DNA from: an uncultured Prochlorococcus sp.
GTDB lineage: Bacteria; Cyanobacteriota; Cyanobacteriia; PCC-6307; Cyanobiaceae
Reading direction: 5' to 3'
Length of the DNA stretch: 64,000 nt
Assembly (NCBI GenBank): GCA_902606505.1
Contig: CACLGU010000002.1
Coordinates: 1 to 64,000 of the forward strand
The notes below the pieces were generated by a model that was not told the DNA's origin, did not search any database, and worked only from the letters and a program-made list of their open reading frames with translations. Positions 49,710 to 62,037 of the stretch are shown piece after piece. Every line of letters starts with the position of its first letter. The stretch's first letter is position 1. A program made the translations under genes and the position numbers.

Positions 49710-50204
49710 ATGAATATTTTGAAAAATCTTTTTTTATTTAACAAAAAAGCTGAAAAAAATAAAGACTCTGGTACTGGATTGGTTGACCAATATATAGAAA
49801 TTGCAAAGTTAGTAAAAGAAGCAAGAATACAAAAAAACCTTTCAATTAAAGAATTGTCATACATTTCAAAGATTCCTGAACGAATAATAAACTCTATTGA
49901 AAATAATAATAAAAATATTAGGCCTGAGTATCCTTTTTTAAGATCCATATTAATTAAATTAGAGGAATGCTTAGTATTAAAAAAAAATACATTATTAAAG
50001 TTAGCAGTTAAAGAAAGAAAAATTTTAAAGAAAGAGGGAAAGGATTTTCTGTTCAGGAAATTCGATCTTATCAATACATGGCAAGGGAGTCTTTTATACG
50101 TTTTTATATTAGTTCTAACTATATTTATATTAAAGAGATACTTTAATACTAATGTAAATCTTATAGAGATTCAAAATATTGAAAATCAAATGATTGATAA
50201 ATAA
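49710..50204 (+). CDS. HTH (RodZ-like) membrane protein
   Basis: 164 aa; KEARIQKNLSIKELSYISKIPERIINSIE HTH followed by a single TM. Confidence 0.7.
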   Translation: MNILKNLFLFNKKAEKNKDSGTGLVDQYIEIAKLVKEARIQKNLSIKELSYISKIPERIINSIENNNKNIRPEYPFLRSILIKLEECLVLKKNTLLKLAVKERKILKKEGKDFLFRKFDLINTWQGSLLYVFILVLTIFILKRYFNTNVNLIEIQNIENQMIDK

Positions 50205-50217
50205 TTTTTAATAAATT

Positions 50218-51738
50218 CTACTTCAGAGTTCTCCCAAAATTATTTCCTAGCTCACTAAACTTCCTTATATTATCTTCTATTTCTTCTAAAGGTCGATTTA
50301 ACTTCCATTTCCAGTTATTTTTTGTGGTACCAGGTTTGTTAAATCTACTTGAATCGTCTAGAGATAATAGATCTTGTAATGGCGCGATAAAGAGAATAGC
50401 ATTTGTTTCCATGCCAATTTCTATTAAATCCCAAGAGGGATTTTCTGAAAATTTATACTCTTCTTTTATTCTTTTTTTTGATTCATAATCTAAATCTTCC
50501 CACCATGAAACTGAAGTAGAGTTGTCGTGAGTACCTGTATAAACAACCCAACTTTCTCCTTCAATATTCTTAGGTAAATAAGGATTATCTTGATTGCCAT
50601 CAAAAGCGAATTGCAATATTTTCATGCCAGGCAGTTCGAAATTTTTCCTTAATTTCTCTACATCTGGGGTTATTACTCCCAGATCCTCCGCAATAATTGG
50701 TAGATACTTACCCCCTAGATCCTTTTTTACTTTATTTAATAGTGTTTTACCTGGAGAATTTATCCATTTCCCAATAATTGCCGTTTTAGAACTGCCATTA
50801 ACTCTCCAGTAACCCGCTAAACCCCTGAAATGATCAAATCTCAATATGTCCACAAGTTCAAATTGTCTTTGAAATCTTTTTCTCCACCAATTGAAATTAG
50901 TCCTTTTATGCTTTGACCAAAAGTAAGTTGGGGTACCCCATAATTGTCCTGTTGATGAAAAATAATCAGGTGGAACACCACTTTGAAAGATTAAATCTCC
51001 ATTTTTAAAAATTGAAAATAATGATTTATTACTCCATACGTCAGCGCTATCTCTTGAAACATAAAAAGGCAAATCACCTATTAGCTTAATATTTCTTGAT
51101 TTTGCAAAGTTTTTAATGACACTCCATTGCTCATCAAGATGCCATTGTATTAATTTTTTAATAAGTATCTCTTCACTTTTTTTCTTAATCCACGATTTTA
51201 AGAACTTGTTATTTTTTATTTTAAATTCTTGAGGCCATTCCCACCAAGGCAACATATTAAATTCCTCTCTGATAACAACAAATGTTGCATAATCTTCAAC
51301 CCAAGAATGCCTATTGACCCATTTGTTGAAATTAATTTTTCTTTCTTCAGATTGTGAACTCCAACCTTGCAAAAGGAGGAGACCTAATTTTTTTGTTAAG
51401 TCATCCGCAAAATCAAAATCAAAATGATCTTTATTCTGATTTGTTGGACCTAAAGTTTCTTTATTTGAAATGAAAATAAAACCTTTTTCGATTAAATCAT
51501 CTATATCCAAAAACCATGGGTTTAGTGCAAAACTAGATGGGGAACTATATGGAGAACCTGTAGAGTCAGTAGGTGTAAGAGGTAAAAATTGCCAGAATTC
51601 AATTCCATGCTTATGAAGTTTTTTTATCCACTCTTTAGCTCCTCTCCCAAAAGTTCCACATACTCTTCCACCCGGAATACATGTTGGATGCATAAGTACA
51701 CCTAATGATTTTCTTGCAATAATTGACTCAATAGGCAT
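50218..51738 (-). CDS. malQ: 4-alpha-glucanotransferase
   Basis: 506 aa; FWQFLPLTPTDSTGSPY, DILRFDHFRGLAGYW, IIAEDLG, GTHDNST. Confidence 0.95.
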   Translation of the reverse strand: MPIESIIARKSLGVLMHPTCIPGGRVCGTFGRGAKEWIKKLHKHGIEFWQFLPLTPTDSTGSPYSSPSSFALNPWFLDIDDLIEKGFIFISNKETLGPTNQNKDHFDFDFADDLTKKLGLLLLQGWSSQSEERKINFNKWVNRHSWVEDYATFVVIREEFNMLPWWEWPQEFKIKNNKFLKSWIKKKSEEILIKKLIQWHLDEQWSVIKNFAKSRNIKLIGDLPFYVSRDSADVWSNKSLFSIFKNGDLIFQSGVPPDYFSSTGQLWGTPTYFWSKHKRTNFNWWRKRFQRQFELVDILRFDHFRGLAGYWRVNGSSKTAIIGKWINSPGKTLLNKVKKDLGGKYLPIIAEDLGVITPDVEKLRKNFELPGMKILQFAFDGNQDNPYLPKNIEGESWVVYTGTHDNSTSVSWWEDLDYESKKRIKEEYKFSENPSWDLIEIGMETNAILFIAPLQDLLSLDDSSRFNKPGTTKNNWKWKLNRPLEEIEDNIRKFSELGNNFGRTLK

Positions 51739-51984
51739 GTTTTTAATATATTTTGATTCTTTAAACTTAAAGTGTTTTTAATTCTCTAAATTCAACCTTA
51801 TACAAATTTTTTTTAATTGACAAATATCATTCCTGGTTTTTAAGTCTGGATAAATATAAATTTTAATTTTTAATCAACAATTTATTGCTTTATTTACGTG
51901 ACTTTTGAAAAAATCTAGTCATTATCTTTTGCGAAATTCATATAAACGACTACGATAAGAATATAGTTTTATGGTGCAAATTTC

Positions 51985-52980
51985 GTGACAAGTTTTATCA
52001 CGGCAATGCAGAGTAAAGAATCGAACTTTAATCTAACCAATAGTAGATTAAGGTTAGTAAGTGGGACAACAAATCCTAAATTAGCTGAAGAAATTGCATC
52101 ATACTTAGGGATTGAAAATGTACCTTTAATATCCAAAAGATTTGCTGATGGAGAACTTTATGTCCAGATTCAGCAATCTATTAGAGGTTGTGATGTGTTC
52201 CTGATACAACCTACATGTGCTCCTGTAAACGATAGTTTGATGGAACTTATGATAATGGTTGACGCATGCAAGAGAGCGTCTGCAAGACAAATAACCGCTG
52301 TAATCCCCTATTTTGGATATGCAAGGGCAGATAGAAAGACCTCAGGAAGAGAGTCTATAACTGCAAAACTTACTGCTAATTTGCTTGAAAAATCAGGAGT
52401 TGATAGGGTTCTTGCTATGGATTTACATTCAGCTCAAATTCAAGGGTATTTTGACATTCCATGCGATCATATTTACGGTTCACCTGTGTTAATTGATTAT
52501 CTTGAAACGTTAGATTTAGAAGAAATAGTTGTCGTCTCTCCTGATGTAGGTGGAGTTGCTAGAGCAAGAGCGTTTGCAAAATTAATGAAAGATGCTCCGT
52601 TGGCTATTATTGATAAAAGGAGATCTGCTCATAATATCGCTGAAAGTCTAACAGTTATTGGTGAAGTTAAAGGTAAGACAGCTATTCTAATAGACGACAT
52701 GATAGACACTGGAGGCACAATTTGTTCTGGAGCTAATTTATTAAAACAAGAAGGAGCTAATAAAATATTTGCATGTGCATCACATGCCGTATTTTCTCCT
52801 CCCTCTTATGAAAGATTAAGTGCTAAGAATCTATTTGAACAAGTTATTGTGACGAATAGCATACCTGTTTTACATAAAGATAATTTTCCGCAGTTAAAAG
52901 TTCTTTCTGTAGCAAATATGCTGGGGGAAGCTATTTGGAGAATTCACGAAGAAAGTTCAGTTAGTTCTATGTTTAGATAA
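51985..52980 (+). CDS. prs: Ribose-phosphate pyrophosphokinase
   Basis: 331 aa (GTG start); RFADGELYVQI, DLHSAQIQGYFDIP, ILIDDMIDTGGTI. Confidence 0.97.
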   Translation: MTSFITAMQSKESNFNLTNSRLRLVSGTTNPKLAEEIASYLGIENVPLISKRFADGELYVQIQQSIRGCDVFLIQPTCAPVNDSLMELMIMVDACKRASARQITAVIPYFGYARADRKTSGRESITAKLTANLLEKSGVDRVLAMDLHSAQIQGYFDIPCDHIYGSPVLIDYLETLDLEEIVVVSPDVGGVARARAFAKLMKDAPLAIIDKRRSAHNIAESLTVIGEVKGKTAILIDDMIDTGGTICSGANLLKQEGANKIFACASHAVFSPPSYERLSAKNLFEQVIVTNSIPVLHKDNFPQLKVLSVANMLGEAIWRIHEESSVSSMFR

Positions 52981-52986
52981 AAGAAA

Positions 52987-53418
52987 TTATTTCCCCTCCA
53001 ATCCTTGTAATTTTTTGAGTCTTTCAGTTTCAATCTTGTATTGTTTTTCTATCTTTTCAGGAACATTATCTGGACATACTTGAAGAGCTGATTCAACTAA
53101 TTGCAAGGATGCAATAAATTGCAATTTTTTCATATCAACTGTTTGTTCTTTCTTCTTTTCTATTATTTTTCCTCCATGTTTTTGTGAAACTACTGATGCG
53201 AAAGTTGCTGAAGCAACGTTTAATGTTTTTGGGAAATCTAAATCAAATCCCTTTCTTGTCGCATTACACAGGAATGAAACCCCCATCCCATGATATAAAT
53301 CTAAATCATTTTTATTTGCAGGCGAATTTTTAACATTTGCATTTAAATAATTAATACTAAACAAAAAAGATGAAGATATTAGGGGGATTGCAAAAATTTT
53401 AGATATTTTAAAACCCAT
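52987..53418 (-). CDS. Exported conserved hypothetical, 143 aa
   Basis: Signal peptide and intact ORF. Confidence 0.6.
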   Translation of the reverse strand: MGFKISKIFAIPLISSSFLFSINYLNANVKNSPANKNDLDLYHGMGVSFLCNATRKGFDLDFPKTLNVASATFASVVSQKHGGKIIEKKKEQTVDMKKLQFIASLQLVESALQVCPDNVPEKIEKQYKIETERLKKLQGLEGK

Positions 53419-53490
53419 ATTTGATTCATTTTTAATTCATATATTAAACATACCATTTTTTATTTTTTAAACTAAATCTGAAAATAGAAT

Positions 53491-54030
53491 TTATTTAATA
53501 GTTTTAATTTCGTGATGATTTTCTACTATTTTCAAGATATTATTTTTCCATGAATATATAACCCTAAATCTATAATTATCAGAATCTAAAAGTCTTGTAT
53601 GTTCAAGTATATACCAATCTTTGTAAGAAGATTCGAAAATCATTTCGTGCTCGTCGACTTGCTTTATATTTGAGATACCTTCATCATCACTTAAATAAAA
53701 ATTTCCCCTCTTAAGTTGATGGCCTTTTAAAAATGCATGCATTTCTCCTCGTTCTTTATATTGGGGATTTTCCTCAAAGAAATTATATTTTTTTTCTGGG
53801 TACCAAGTGAACTTATAATGCGACTCCCATTCGGATTTACTCTCTAGAGCTTGAATATTTATATTCATACTTAAATTATAAGTTTTTTGTGCTTCATCAA
53901 GAAAATAAGTTCTATTAGATTTCCACAATCCAATATTCCTCGAAAACCACCTTTTTAAATTACTATTTAAGTTGATTTCAGGAGGGTTTTCACCAAAATG
54001 TAAATTTTTCTTTTGATTAATAACAACCAT
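53491..54030 (-). CDS. Conserved hypothetical, 179 aa (possible CpcS/lipocalin-like lyase fold)
   Basis: LWKSNRTYFLDEAQKTYNL weakly resembles the W.S.RT.Y start of CpeS/CpcS-like proteins; not certain. Confidence 0.5.
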   Translation of the reverse strand: MVVINQKKNLHFGENPPEINLNSNLKRWFSRNIGLWKSNRTYFLDEAQKTYNLSMNINIQALESKSEWESHYKFTWYPEKKYNFFEENPQYKERGEMHAFLKGHQLKRGNFYLSDDEGISNIKQVDEHEMIFESSYKDWYILEHTRLLDSDNYRFRVIYSWKNNILKIVENHHEIKTIK

Positions 54031-54136
54031 ATATAAATAAGTCCTATTTATTTAATAGCTTATCTGTAAAATAAAAATAAATATCTTAAGGTGTTTATAA
54101 GGATTAACAGCTTTTCAACACTTCAGAGGAAATCAT

Positions 54137-55255
54137 TTGAATGATAAAAAAGAGTTAAAATTAATACTTGTGGCAGCTAGAAATCAACTTTCTAGTAATG
54201 ATATTAAGTCCCTAATAGCCTATTTAGAATCAGATGATTGTGAATTTGAGATATCTCTCCAGATTTCTGAGCCTACAGAGCAACCAGAATTACTTGAATT
54301 ACATAGATTAGTTGCTATTCCCGCTCTTATAAAAGTTTCTCCAGCTCCAAAACAAATATTTGCTGGAAGTAATATTTTTTCTCAGTTGCAAAAGTGGTTG
54401 CCAAGATGGACACAGGAAGGCTTAACAAAAAATCTTGGGATTAATTTGCAACCATCTAAAATTGATTCAATAAGGACTCAAAAAGAATTTCTATTGGAAG
54501 ACGAACTTCTCGTTTTAAGACAAGAAAATGAGACTTTAACAAAAAGAATAGAGTCTCAGGAGAGATTATTAAGAATGGTCGCGCATGAATTAAGGACACC
54601 TTTAACGGCTGCCACTTTGGCTGTTCAAAGTCAAAAACTTGGACAAATAGACATTTCAAAATTGCAAGAGGTAATTAAAAGACGTCTAGAAGAGATTGAA
54701 CTCTTATCTCAGGATCTATTAGAGGTTGGAACAACCAAATGGGAAGCCTTATTTAATCCTCAGAAAATTGATTTAGGTAATATTAGTGCTGAAGTAATAC
54801 TCGAATTAGAAAAATTCTGGAGATTAAGGAATATTGAAATTGATACTGATATTCCATCTGATCTGCCAAGTGTATTTGCAGATCAAAGAAGAATGAGGCA
54901 AGTATTTTTAAATTTAATTGAAAATGCTATTAAATTTTCTAGAGACTCTGGATCTATAAAAATCACTATGATTCACAAGACAAATCAATGGGTAGAAATA
55001 ACAATTTGTGACAAAGGTGCAGGTATTCCTTTGAGCGAACAAAAAAGAATTTTTCTTGATAGGGTAAGACTTCCGCAAACTTCTGAAGGAACTTCAGGAT
55101 TTGGCATAGGGTTATCAGTCTGTAGGAGAATAGTACAAGTCCATGGAGGAAGAATATGGGTTGTATCTGAGATTGGTGTAGGTTCCTGCTTCCATTTCAC
55201 AGTTCCTGTGTGGCAAGGACAAAACAAAGAGCAACAATACTTGACGAAAGGCTAG
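54137..55255 (+). CDS. sasA: Circadian two-component sensor histidine kinase SasA
   Basis: 372 aa; N-terminal KaiB-like domain, H-box [37 protein letters not shown]. Confidence 0.93.
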   Translation: MNDKKELKLILVAARNQLSSNDIKSLIAYLESDDCEFEISLQISEPTEQPELLELHRLVAIPALIKVSPAPKQIFAGSNIFSQLQKWLPRWTQEGLTKNLGINLQPSKIDSIRTQKEFLLEDELLVLRQENETLTKRIESQERLLRMVAHELRTPLTAATLAVQSQKLGQIDISKLQEVIKRRLEEIELLSQDLLEVGTTKWEALFNPQKIDLGNISAEVILELEKFWRLRNIEIDTDIPSDLPSVFADQRRMRQVFLNLIENAIKFSRDSGSIKITMIHKTNQWVEITICDKGAGIPLSEQKRIFLDRVRLPQTSEGTSGFGIGLSVCRRIVQVHGGRIWVVSEIGVGSCFHFTVPVWQGQNKEQQYLTKG

Positions 55256-55296
55256 CCTGACTCTTAGTTTTTAATAAGCTGTTATGCTGATTTCCT

Positions 55297-55369
55297 GGCC
55301 CCATCGTCTAGAGGCCTAGGACACCTCCCTTTCACGGAGGCGACAGGGGTTCGAATCCCCTTGGGGCTA
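55297..55369 (+). tRNA. tRNA-Glu (TTC)
   Basis: GGCCCCATCGTCTAGAGGCCTAGGACACCTCCCTTTCACGGAGGCGACAGGGGTTCGAATCCCCTTGGGGCTA. Confidence 0.95.
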
Positions 55370-55384
55370 TTATCAAAATTTAAA

Positions 55385-55921
55385 CTAATTTATTGATAAT
55401 TTTGCTTGCCTATCTACGGCAATCAAATTTTCTGAAAGATCTTTTTTAAGTCTTTTCTCTATCATTCCTATTGGCATCCATTGACAACCTTGAACAGTTA
55501 GATCGTAAATTAATGAATTTTTTGAAGTATCTTTAATATTTTGAATTTTCCAACTACCTTCAAATTTTCTGAAATCCCCTTTAATTAAACTGAACTTTAA
55601 AAGTCCAAGCTCCTTATCTTCGAATAAATCGATGGTTACTTCAGCTGAAAATTTCATACCAAGAAAATCCTGAGCCCCAACTTGTTTAAGGTGAACATTA
55701 TTGTTTTTTTGATATATTTTTTTGCTTGATAATAGATTTGGAATGTAAAGATTTAGTCGATTATAATCCGTTAAGACTTTCCACAAAGAATCAAAACTCG
55801 CAGAGGTTGTAAGTTGAGCTGCAAGTCTTCTCGTTCCTCCAGAAAGCTTTTCCATCGTTTGCTCAATTGTCTGGTAATCATTGTTTTTAGAATGATCTTC
55901 TGATTCTTGAGAATTATTCAT
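55385..55921 (-). CDS. SRPBCC (START-like, cyclase/dehydrase) family protein
   Basis: 178 aa; SFDSLWKVLTDYNRLNLYIPNLLSSKKI. Confidence 0.8.
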   Translation of the reverse strand: MNNSQESEDHSKNNDYQTIEQTMEKLSGGTRRLAAQLTTSASFDSLWKVLTDYNRLNLYIPNLLSSKKIYQKNNNVHLKQVGAQDFLGMKFSAEVTIDLFEDKELGLLKFSLIKGDFRKFEGSWKIQNIKDTSKNSLIYDLTVQGCQWMPIGMIEKRLKKDLSENLIAVDRQAKLSIN

Positions 55922-56078
55922 ATATGAATTTTTTAACCAAATAAAAAATTATTTCTGTGTAACTATACTGATAAAAACAACAAATACTGAAAAATAAAAA
56001 TAATTTCTTTGATTTATTCCGATCTCAAAACGTAACCATTTTTGTGAATTCACTACAAATTAAACTACAAATTGATAA

Positions 56079-57215
<1,137 letters not shown>

Positions 57216-57325
57216 ATATTTGATATTTAGATTTCAGTTTCACCTTCTAAATACTTTTTGGTTTAGACACAATATGTAGCTAATCTTAGAAAAAAAGAGG
57301 ATTTTAAAAAAAGAATACTAAAAAT

Positions 57326-58849
57326 ATGCCTTCAACTTTAAGTAATCCTCTAAGATTAGGTTTACGGCAGGAAAGAGTCATATCTCCACAGTGCTTAGTA
57401 ATTTTTGGTGCTAGTGGAGATCTTACTCACAGAAAATTAATACCAGCCTTATTTGAACTCTATTTGCAAAGAAGAATTCCTAGCGAATTTGGAATAGTTG
57501 GTTGTGCGAGAAGACCTTGGACTGATAATGAGTTTAGAGAAAAGATGAAAGTAAAGCTATGCAATCAAATATCAGGTAAAGAAAGGGAGTGGGAACAATT
57601 TTCTAATTATCTTTTCTATGAACCAGTTGACTTGCAACAAAGTGATCATGTTCTTGGGCTTTCTAAAAGATTAAATGAAATTGATAAAACGCAAGCTACT
57701 CATGGGAATAGAACATTTTATTTATCAGTATCTCCGAATTTCTATGCAAGTGGATGTAAGGCTCTTAAGGCAGCTGGCCTTTTAAATGACCCTAAGAAAA
57801 GTCGTTTAGTGATTGAAAAACCTTTTGGAAGAGATTATTTAAGTGCAAAAAAATTGAATAAAATTGTTCAAAGTTGTGCTGAAGAAAGTCAGATATATAG
57901 GATTGATCATTATTTAGGTAAAGAGACAGTTCAAAATATTCTTGTTTTGAGGTTTGCCAACACTATTTTTGAACCAATCTGGAACAGAAATTATATATCC
58001 AGTGTTCAAATTACTTCATCTGAAACAGTGGGTGTTGAAGATAGAGCAGGTTATTACGAAAGTTCTGGTGCTTTAAGGGATATGCTTCAAAATCATATGA
58101 CTCAAATGCTTGCTGTGACTGCTATGGAACCTCCTGGAAGGTTTGAACCAGAAGCAATAAGAAATGAAAAAGCTAAGGTTCTTCAAGCTTCAAAACTTGC
58201 TGACGAAAATGAACCGTGGAATTGTTGCATAAGAGGTCAATATGGAGAGGGAGGAAATATTTCAAATCTTCTCAAAGGATATAGGCAGGAAGATGGTGTT
58301 AATTGTAGTAGTACAACAGAAACTTATATTGCGACAAAAGTTTTTGTTGATAATTGGCGTTGGCAAGGGGTTCCTTTTTATTTGAGAACCGGGAAAAGAC
58401 TTCCTAAAAGACTTGGAGAAATAGTCTTAACTTTTAAAGACGTTCCTGTTCATTTATTTGAATCAACAATTATAAATCCTTCTCCAAATCAACTTATACT
58501 TAGGATTCAGCCAAATGAAGGTGCTACTTTCAAATTTGAGGTAAAATCTCCTGGTTCTGGAATGAAATCGAGACCCGTTGAGATGGAGTTTTCTTATGAT
58601 GAATCATTTGGAGAACCCTCAGATGAAGGCTATGTAAGATTATTAGCTGATGCAATGCTTTCTGATCCAACCTTATTTACTAGAAGTGATGAAGTAGAGG
58701 CAGCCTGGAAACTTTATACGCCATTAATAGAATTGATGGATAATTCTCCTTGGAAGTTACCTATTTATAATTATGAATCTATGACATGGGGACCTCCTGA
58801 GTCTGATCAATTACTTTCAAAAGATAATATTTTCTGGCGTAGACCTTAG
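57326..58849 (+). CDS. zwf: Glucose-6-phosphate 1-dehydrogenase
   Basis: 507 aa; IFGASGDLTHRKLIPAL, RIDHYLGKE. Confidence 0.98.
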   Translation: MPSTLSNPLRLGLRQERVISPQCLVIFGASGDLTHRKLIPALFELYLQRRIPSEFGIVGCARRPWTDNEFREKMKVKLCNQISGKEREWEQFSNYLFYEPVDLQQSDHVLGLSKRLNEIDKTQATHGNRTFYLSVSPNFYASGCKALKAAGLLNDPKKSRLVIEKPFGRDYLSAKKLNKIVQSCAEESQIYRIDHYLGKETVQNILVLRFANTIFEPIWNRNYISSVQITSSETVGVEDRAGYYESSGALRDMLQNHMTQMLAVTAMEPPGRFEPEAIRNEKAKVLQASKLADENEPWNCCIRGQYGEGGNISNLLKGYRQEDGVNCSSTTETYIATKVFVDNWRWQGVPFYLRTGKRLPKRLGEIVLTFKDVPVHLFESTIINPSPNQLILRIQPNEGATFKFEVKSPGSGMKSRPVEMEFSYDESFGEPSDEGYVRLLADAMLSDPTLFTRSDEVEAAWKLYTPLIELMDNSPWKLPIYNYESMTWGPPESDQLLSKDNIFWRRP

Positions 58850-58851
58850 AA

Positions 58852-60153
58852 ATGAAACCTCAACTAACACTCCAAACTCCATTAGAGCTGCCTTATCAGG
58901 AAATTTCTAATTATCTTAATAAATTATGGATTTCAGAAGATAAAGAAAATACTGGAGCAAATACTTTTACACTAATGGTCTGGCAGCCTGCTTGGCTAGA
59001 ACAATGTTTGGTTCAAAAAGGATTAGTAAGTGGACCAATTACGGGGAATTTAAGTCCAGAGATAATTGAAGTTGCTAAAAAATTTATATTAGATCAAGGA
59101 CTTCCTCTCACTACTTCGCTTAATAGTGAAGAATTATTGAATTTGTTGAAGGAAAATTTATCTAATAAAGACTTTGAAGACTTTAGGGGACAATTTTTTG
59201 AATCATCAATAAGTACATTAAACCCAAGAAGATTAATAACTCTAGCACCAACATTAAATAAAAATTCAGATATCAAAACTTTTGTATCCGCTTACTGTCC
59301 ATTAAGTGATACTCCAGCTTTGCAACCTATATGTGGTGATTTAGTTGTTATTAGGGGAGACTCAGCATCAATATCCCATAAAGGATTAAAAATAATTGAT
59401 GAATTAACTATTGATGAATTGCCTTCTTGGTTGTGGTGGAATGGAAGCTTAGATGAATCGCCCGAAATTTTCGAATATTTTACTAATCATGGTCTTAGGT
59501 TAATAATTGATTCAGCTCTTGGATCGCCTAACAGATGTTTAAAAGTTTTAGATCAATTGAATAATTCAAATAAAGCTATTAATGATTTGAATTGGGTTAG
59601 GTTAAAAAATTGGAGGGAATCATTGGCAATGATTTTTGATCCGCCTTCGAGAAGACCAATTTTAGATCACATCACTGATATTGATATTGATATCGCAGGA
59701 GATCATATCATTCAAGCTTTGTTTTTGATCTCATGGATTAGCGATAAACTTGGTTGGTCTTTTCTAAGAGTTGAAAGGGAAGCAGAATCAATAAAAATAG
59801 AGTTTGAAAGAATTAATGGCGAAATAATTTCTGCATCAATTAATCCCTTATCTTTGGGAAATCCAAGTATTCATTTAGGACAAGTTATTGGATTGAGGTT
59901 GATTTCAAAAATTAGTGAGGTTCAAAAAAATAACACTTGTGTAATACTTGGCTGTGAATCAGTGGAATGTATGAGACTTGAAGCAGGGGGAATGGCTAAT
60001 ATGGAATTAATAGAACAAGTTGTTCCAAATTCTTTTTCTACATCAGCGTATGAAGTTAGTAAATTATTGGGAAGTAGTAGAGGTAATACAAGTCCTCTTT
60101 TTGAAAATTCTATTAAAATAGCTCTTCAAATATTTAATGGTTTTAATAACTAA
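58852..60153 (+). CDS. opcA: Glucose-6-phosphate dehydrogenase assembly protein OpcA
   Basis: 433 aa; directly downstream of zwf, OpcA-like sequence. Confidence 0.93.
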   Translation: MKPQLTLQTPLELPYQEISNYLNKLWISEDKENTGANTFTLMVWQPAWLEQCLVQKGLVSGPITGNLSPEIIEVAKKFILDQGLPLTTSLNSEELLNLLKENLSNKDFEDFRGQFFESSISTLNPRRLITLAPTLNKNSDIKTFVSAYCPLSDTPALQPICGDLVVIRGDSASISHKGLKIIDELTIDELPSWLWWNGSLDESPEIFEYFTNHGLRLIIDSALGSPNRCLKVLDQLNNSNKAINDLNWVRLKNWRESLAMIFDPPSRRPILDHITDIDIDIAGDHIIQALFLISWISDKLGWSFLRVEREAESIKIEFERINGEIISASINPLSLGNPSIHLGQVIGLRLISKISEVQKNNTCVILGCESVECMRLEAGGMANMELIEQVVPNSFSTSAYEVSKLLGSSRGNTSPLFENSIKIALQIFNGFNN

Positions 60154-60156
60154 TAA

Positions 60157-61548
60157 ATGCCTTGTGTAATATCTTCTCCTTCAACTGATAGTGGGAAAAC
60201 TACATTATCACTTTTGATATCTTGTTGGGCTTTCTCAAAAGGTATAAAGATACAAACTTTCAAGGTTGGCCCCGATTATCTAGATCAACAACAACTTAGT
60301 TCAATTGGGCAACCCATTTGTAGGAATTTAGATATTTTTTTAAGTGGTGAGGAATGGGTTCAAGAAAGTTTTTTAAAACATTCATTAAAATATGAATTCT
60401 CATTAATTGAAGGAGCAATGGGTCTCTTTGATGGATTAGGTTCGACAAGCTACTCAAGCACAGCAAATATCTCTAAACTTCTAAATGCTCCAGTAATTTT
60501 TATTCTTAATGCTAAAGGTCAAGTAGCTTCCCTTTTGGCGACTGTTCGAGGTTTTAGAGATTTCGATAGTGAATTGTCCATATCAGGAATTATATTTAAC
60601 AACGTTAATTCAGATAGACATAAAAAATTAATCGAAGAAGTTTTTAAAAACGAAGCTATCGAAATTCTTGGTTTTTTACCATCTGATTCAAAAATAACTT
60701 TAAACAAAGCTAATTTAGGTTTGATATCTCCATTGGATAATGGTAAAGAAATTGATATTGAATATTTTGCAACTTTCGCCGAAAGAAATCTTGATGTATT
60801 TTCTATTATTAAATTCCTTAAATCTCCTCAAAAGAAAATATTGAATTCTGAATGTTTTAAAGATTTTAAAATAGATAAGTGTAAACCTATCGCAATTGCA
60901 GAAGATAAAATCTTTCATTTTCAATATCCTGAAACTAGGGAGTTTTTGAGTGAAATGGGAATCCCATTGATTTCCTGGAGTATTTATGATGATGAAGAAA
61001 TACCTAATGAGGCTTCTTCTTTAATTATTCCTGGGGGATTCCCTGAAAAATATGCTGATCATATAAGTAACTCTAAAAAAAGCTTAAATTCGTTAAGGAA
61101 ATTCCGCAAAAATGGATTTATATATGCAGAGTGTGGAGGAATGATGCTTTTAGGGGACTTTATAAAAGATGAAAATGGTAATAATCATAGAATGACTGGT
61201 ATCCTGCCTTTTAGATTTAAAAAAAGTAAACTTACAGTAGGTTACAGATACATTAAGGGTTTAAAAGATACTCCGATCATCAAACAAAATCAATTAATTA
61301 GAGGACATGAATTTCATTATTGGGAAATTGAAAATAATTTATCTGAACTTAATTTATTAAAAGTTGAAAATCAGAAGAAACTATCTTCCCCATGGAAAAT
61401 TAGATCTTGGGAAACTGAATACAAAAATGAAGGCTATTTTGATGAAAAATTACATGCAAGTTGGATTCACTTACATTTGCCAAGTTCTCCAGAATTAGCA
61501 AAAAACTTTATAAATACCACCCAAATTAGTTTTTCAAAGGATTCTTAA
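60157..61548 (+). CDS. cobB: Cobyrinic acid a,c-diamide synthase
   Basis: 463 aa; SPSTDSGKTTLSLLI, GAMGLFDGLG, AECGGMMLLG. Confidence 0.93.
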   Translation: MPCVISSPSTDSGKTTLSLLISCWAFSKGIKIQTFKVGPDYLDQQQLSSIGQPICRNLDIFLSGEEWVQESFLKHSLKYEFSLIEGAMGLFDGLGSTSYSSTANISKLLNAPVIFILNAKGQVASLLATVRGFRDFDSELSISGIIFNNVNSDRHKKLIEEVFKNEAIEILGFLPSDSKITLNKANLGLISPLDNGKEIDIEYFATFAERNLDVFSIIKFLKSPQKKILNSECFKDFKIDKCKPIAIAEDKIFHFQYPETREFLSEMGIPLISWSIYDDEEIPNEASSLIIPGGFPEKYADHISNSKKSLNSLRKFRKNGFIYAECGGMMLLGDFIKDENGNNHRMTGILPFRFKKSKLTVGYRYIKGLKDTPIIKQNQLIRGHEFHYWEIENNLSELNLLKVENQKKLSSPWKIRSWETEYKNEGYFDEKLHASWIHLHLPSSPELAKNFINTTQISFSKDS

Positions 61549-62024
61549 TTTATTATCAAATCAAATATTTTGAGAGGAGAACCTAAAATAAACATTCCAG
61601 GCAGAGTAATTAATGGTCCTAATAAACTACCCACTATGACCTCAATTTTTGTATGGCCCAGGGTTTCTTTTAAAAATAATTCAGATTTAGGATCTAGTTT
61701 TTTTGATAGTTTGTTGATTTCTGCAGCTTGTATTCCAGCTGATTTTCTAACACCACTAGCGTCATACATAACTATTAGCGCTACAGCAACTGATATTGCG
61801 AATATTGAGCTATCAAATCCCAATTCATAACCTACACCAGATGCAGCACCAGTTATTAAAGCCGAATGGCTTGAAGGCATACCACCAGTCTCGAAAATAA
61901 TTCCAAACCTGATCTCTCCAGTTGAAAAGAAATTGAATACAATTTTTAAAAATTGAGCTAGTAAACAGGATAATAAGCTCCAGAAAAGAACTGAATTATT
62001 AAAAAAGGTAAAAAACTCAGACAT
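61545..62024 (-). CDS. Divergent PAP2 (DUF212) family protein
   Basis: 159 aa; GGMPSSHSALITGAASGVG, DASGVRKSAGIQA, LGHTKIEVIVGSLLG. Confidence 0.9.
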   Translation of the reverse strand: MSEFFTFFNNSVLFWSLLSCLLAQFLKIVFNFFSTGEIRFGIIFETGGMPSSHSALITGAASGVGYELGFDSSIFAISVAVALIVMYDASGVRKSAGIQAAEINKLSKKLDPKSELFLKETLGHTKIEVIVGSLLGPLITLPGMFILGSPLKIFDLIIN

Positions 62025-62037
62025 GAACTAAAACTAT

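Noticed and set aside
49706-50074. 122-aa minus ORF
   Set aside because: Antisense to the HTH protein; the plus-strand ORF has a recognisable HTH domain.
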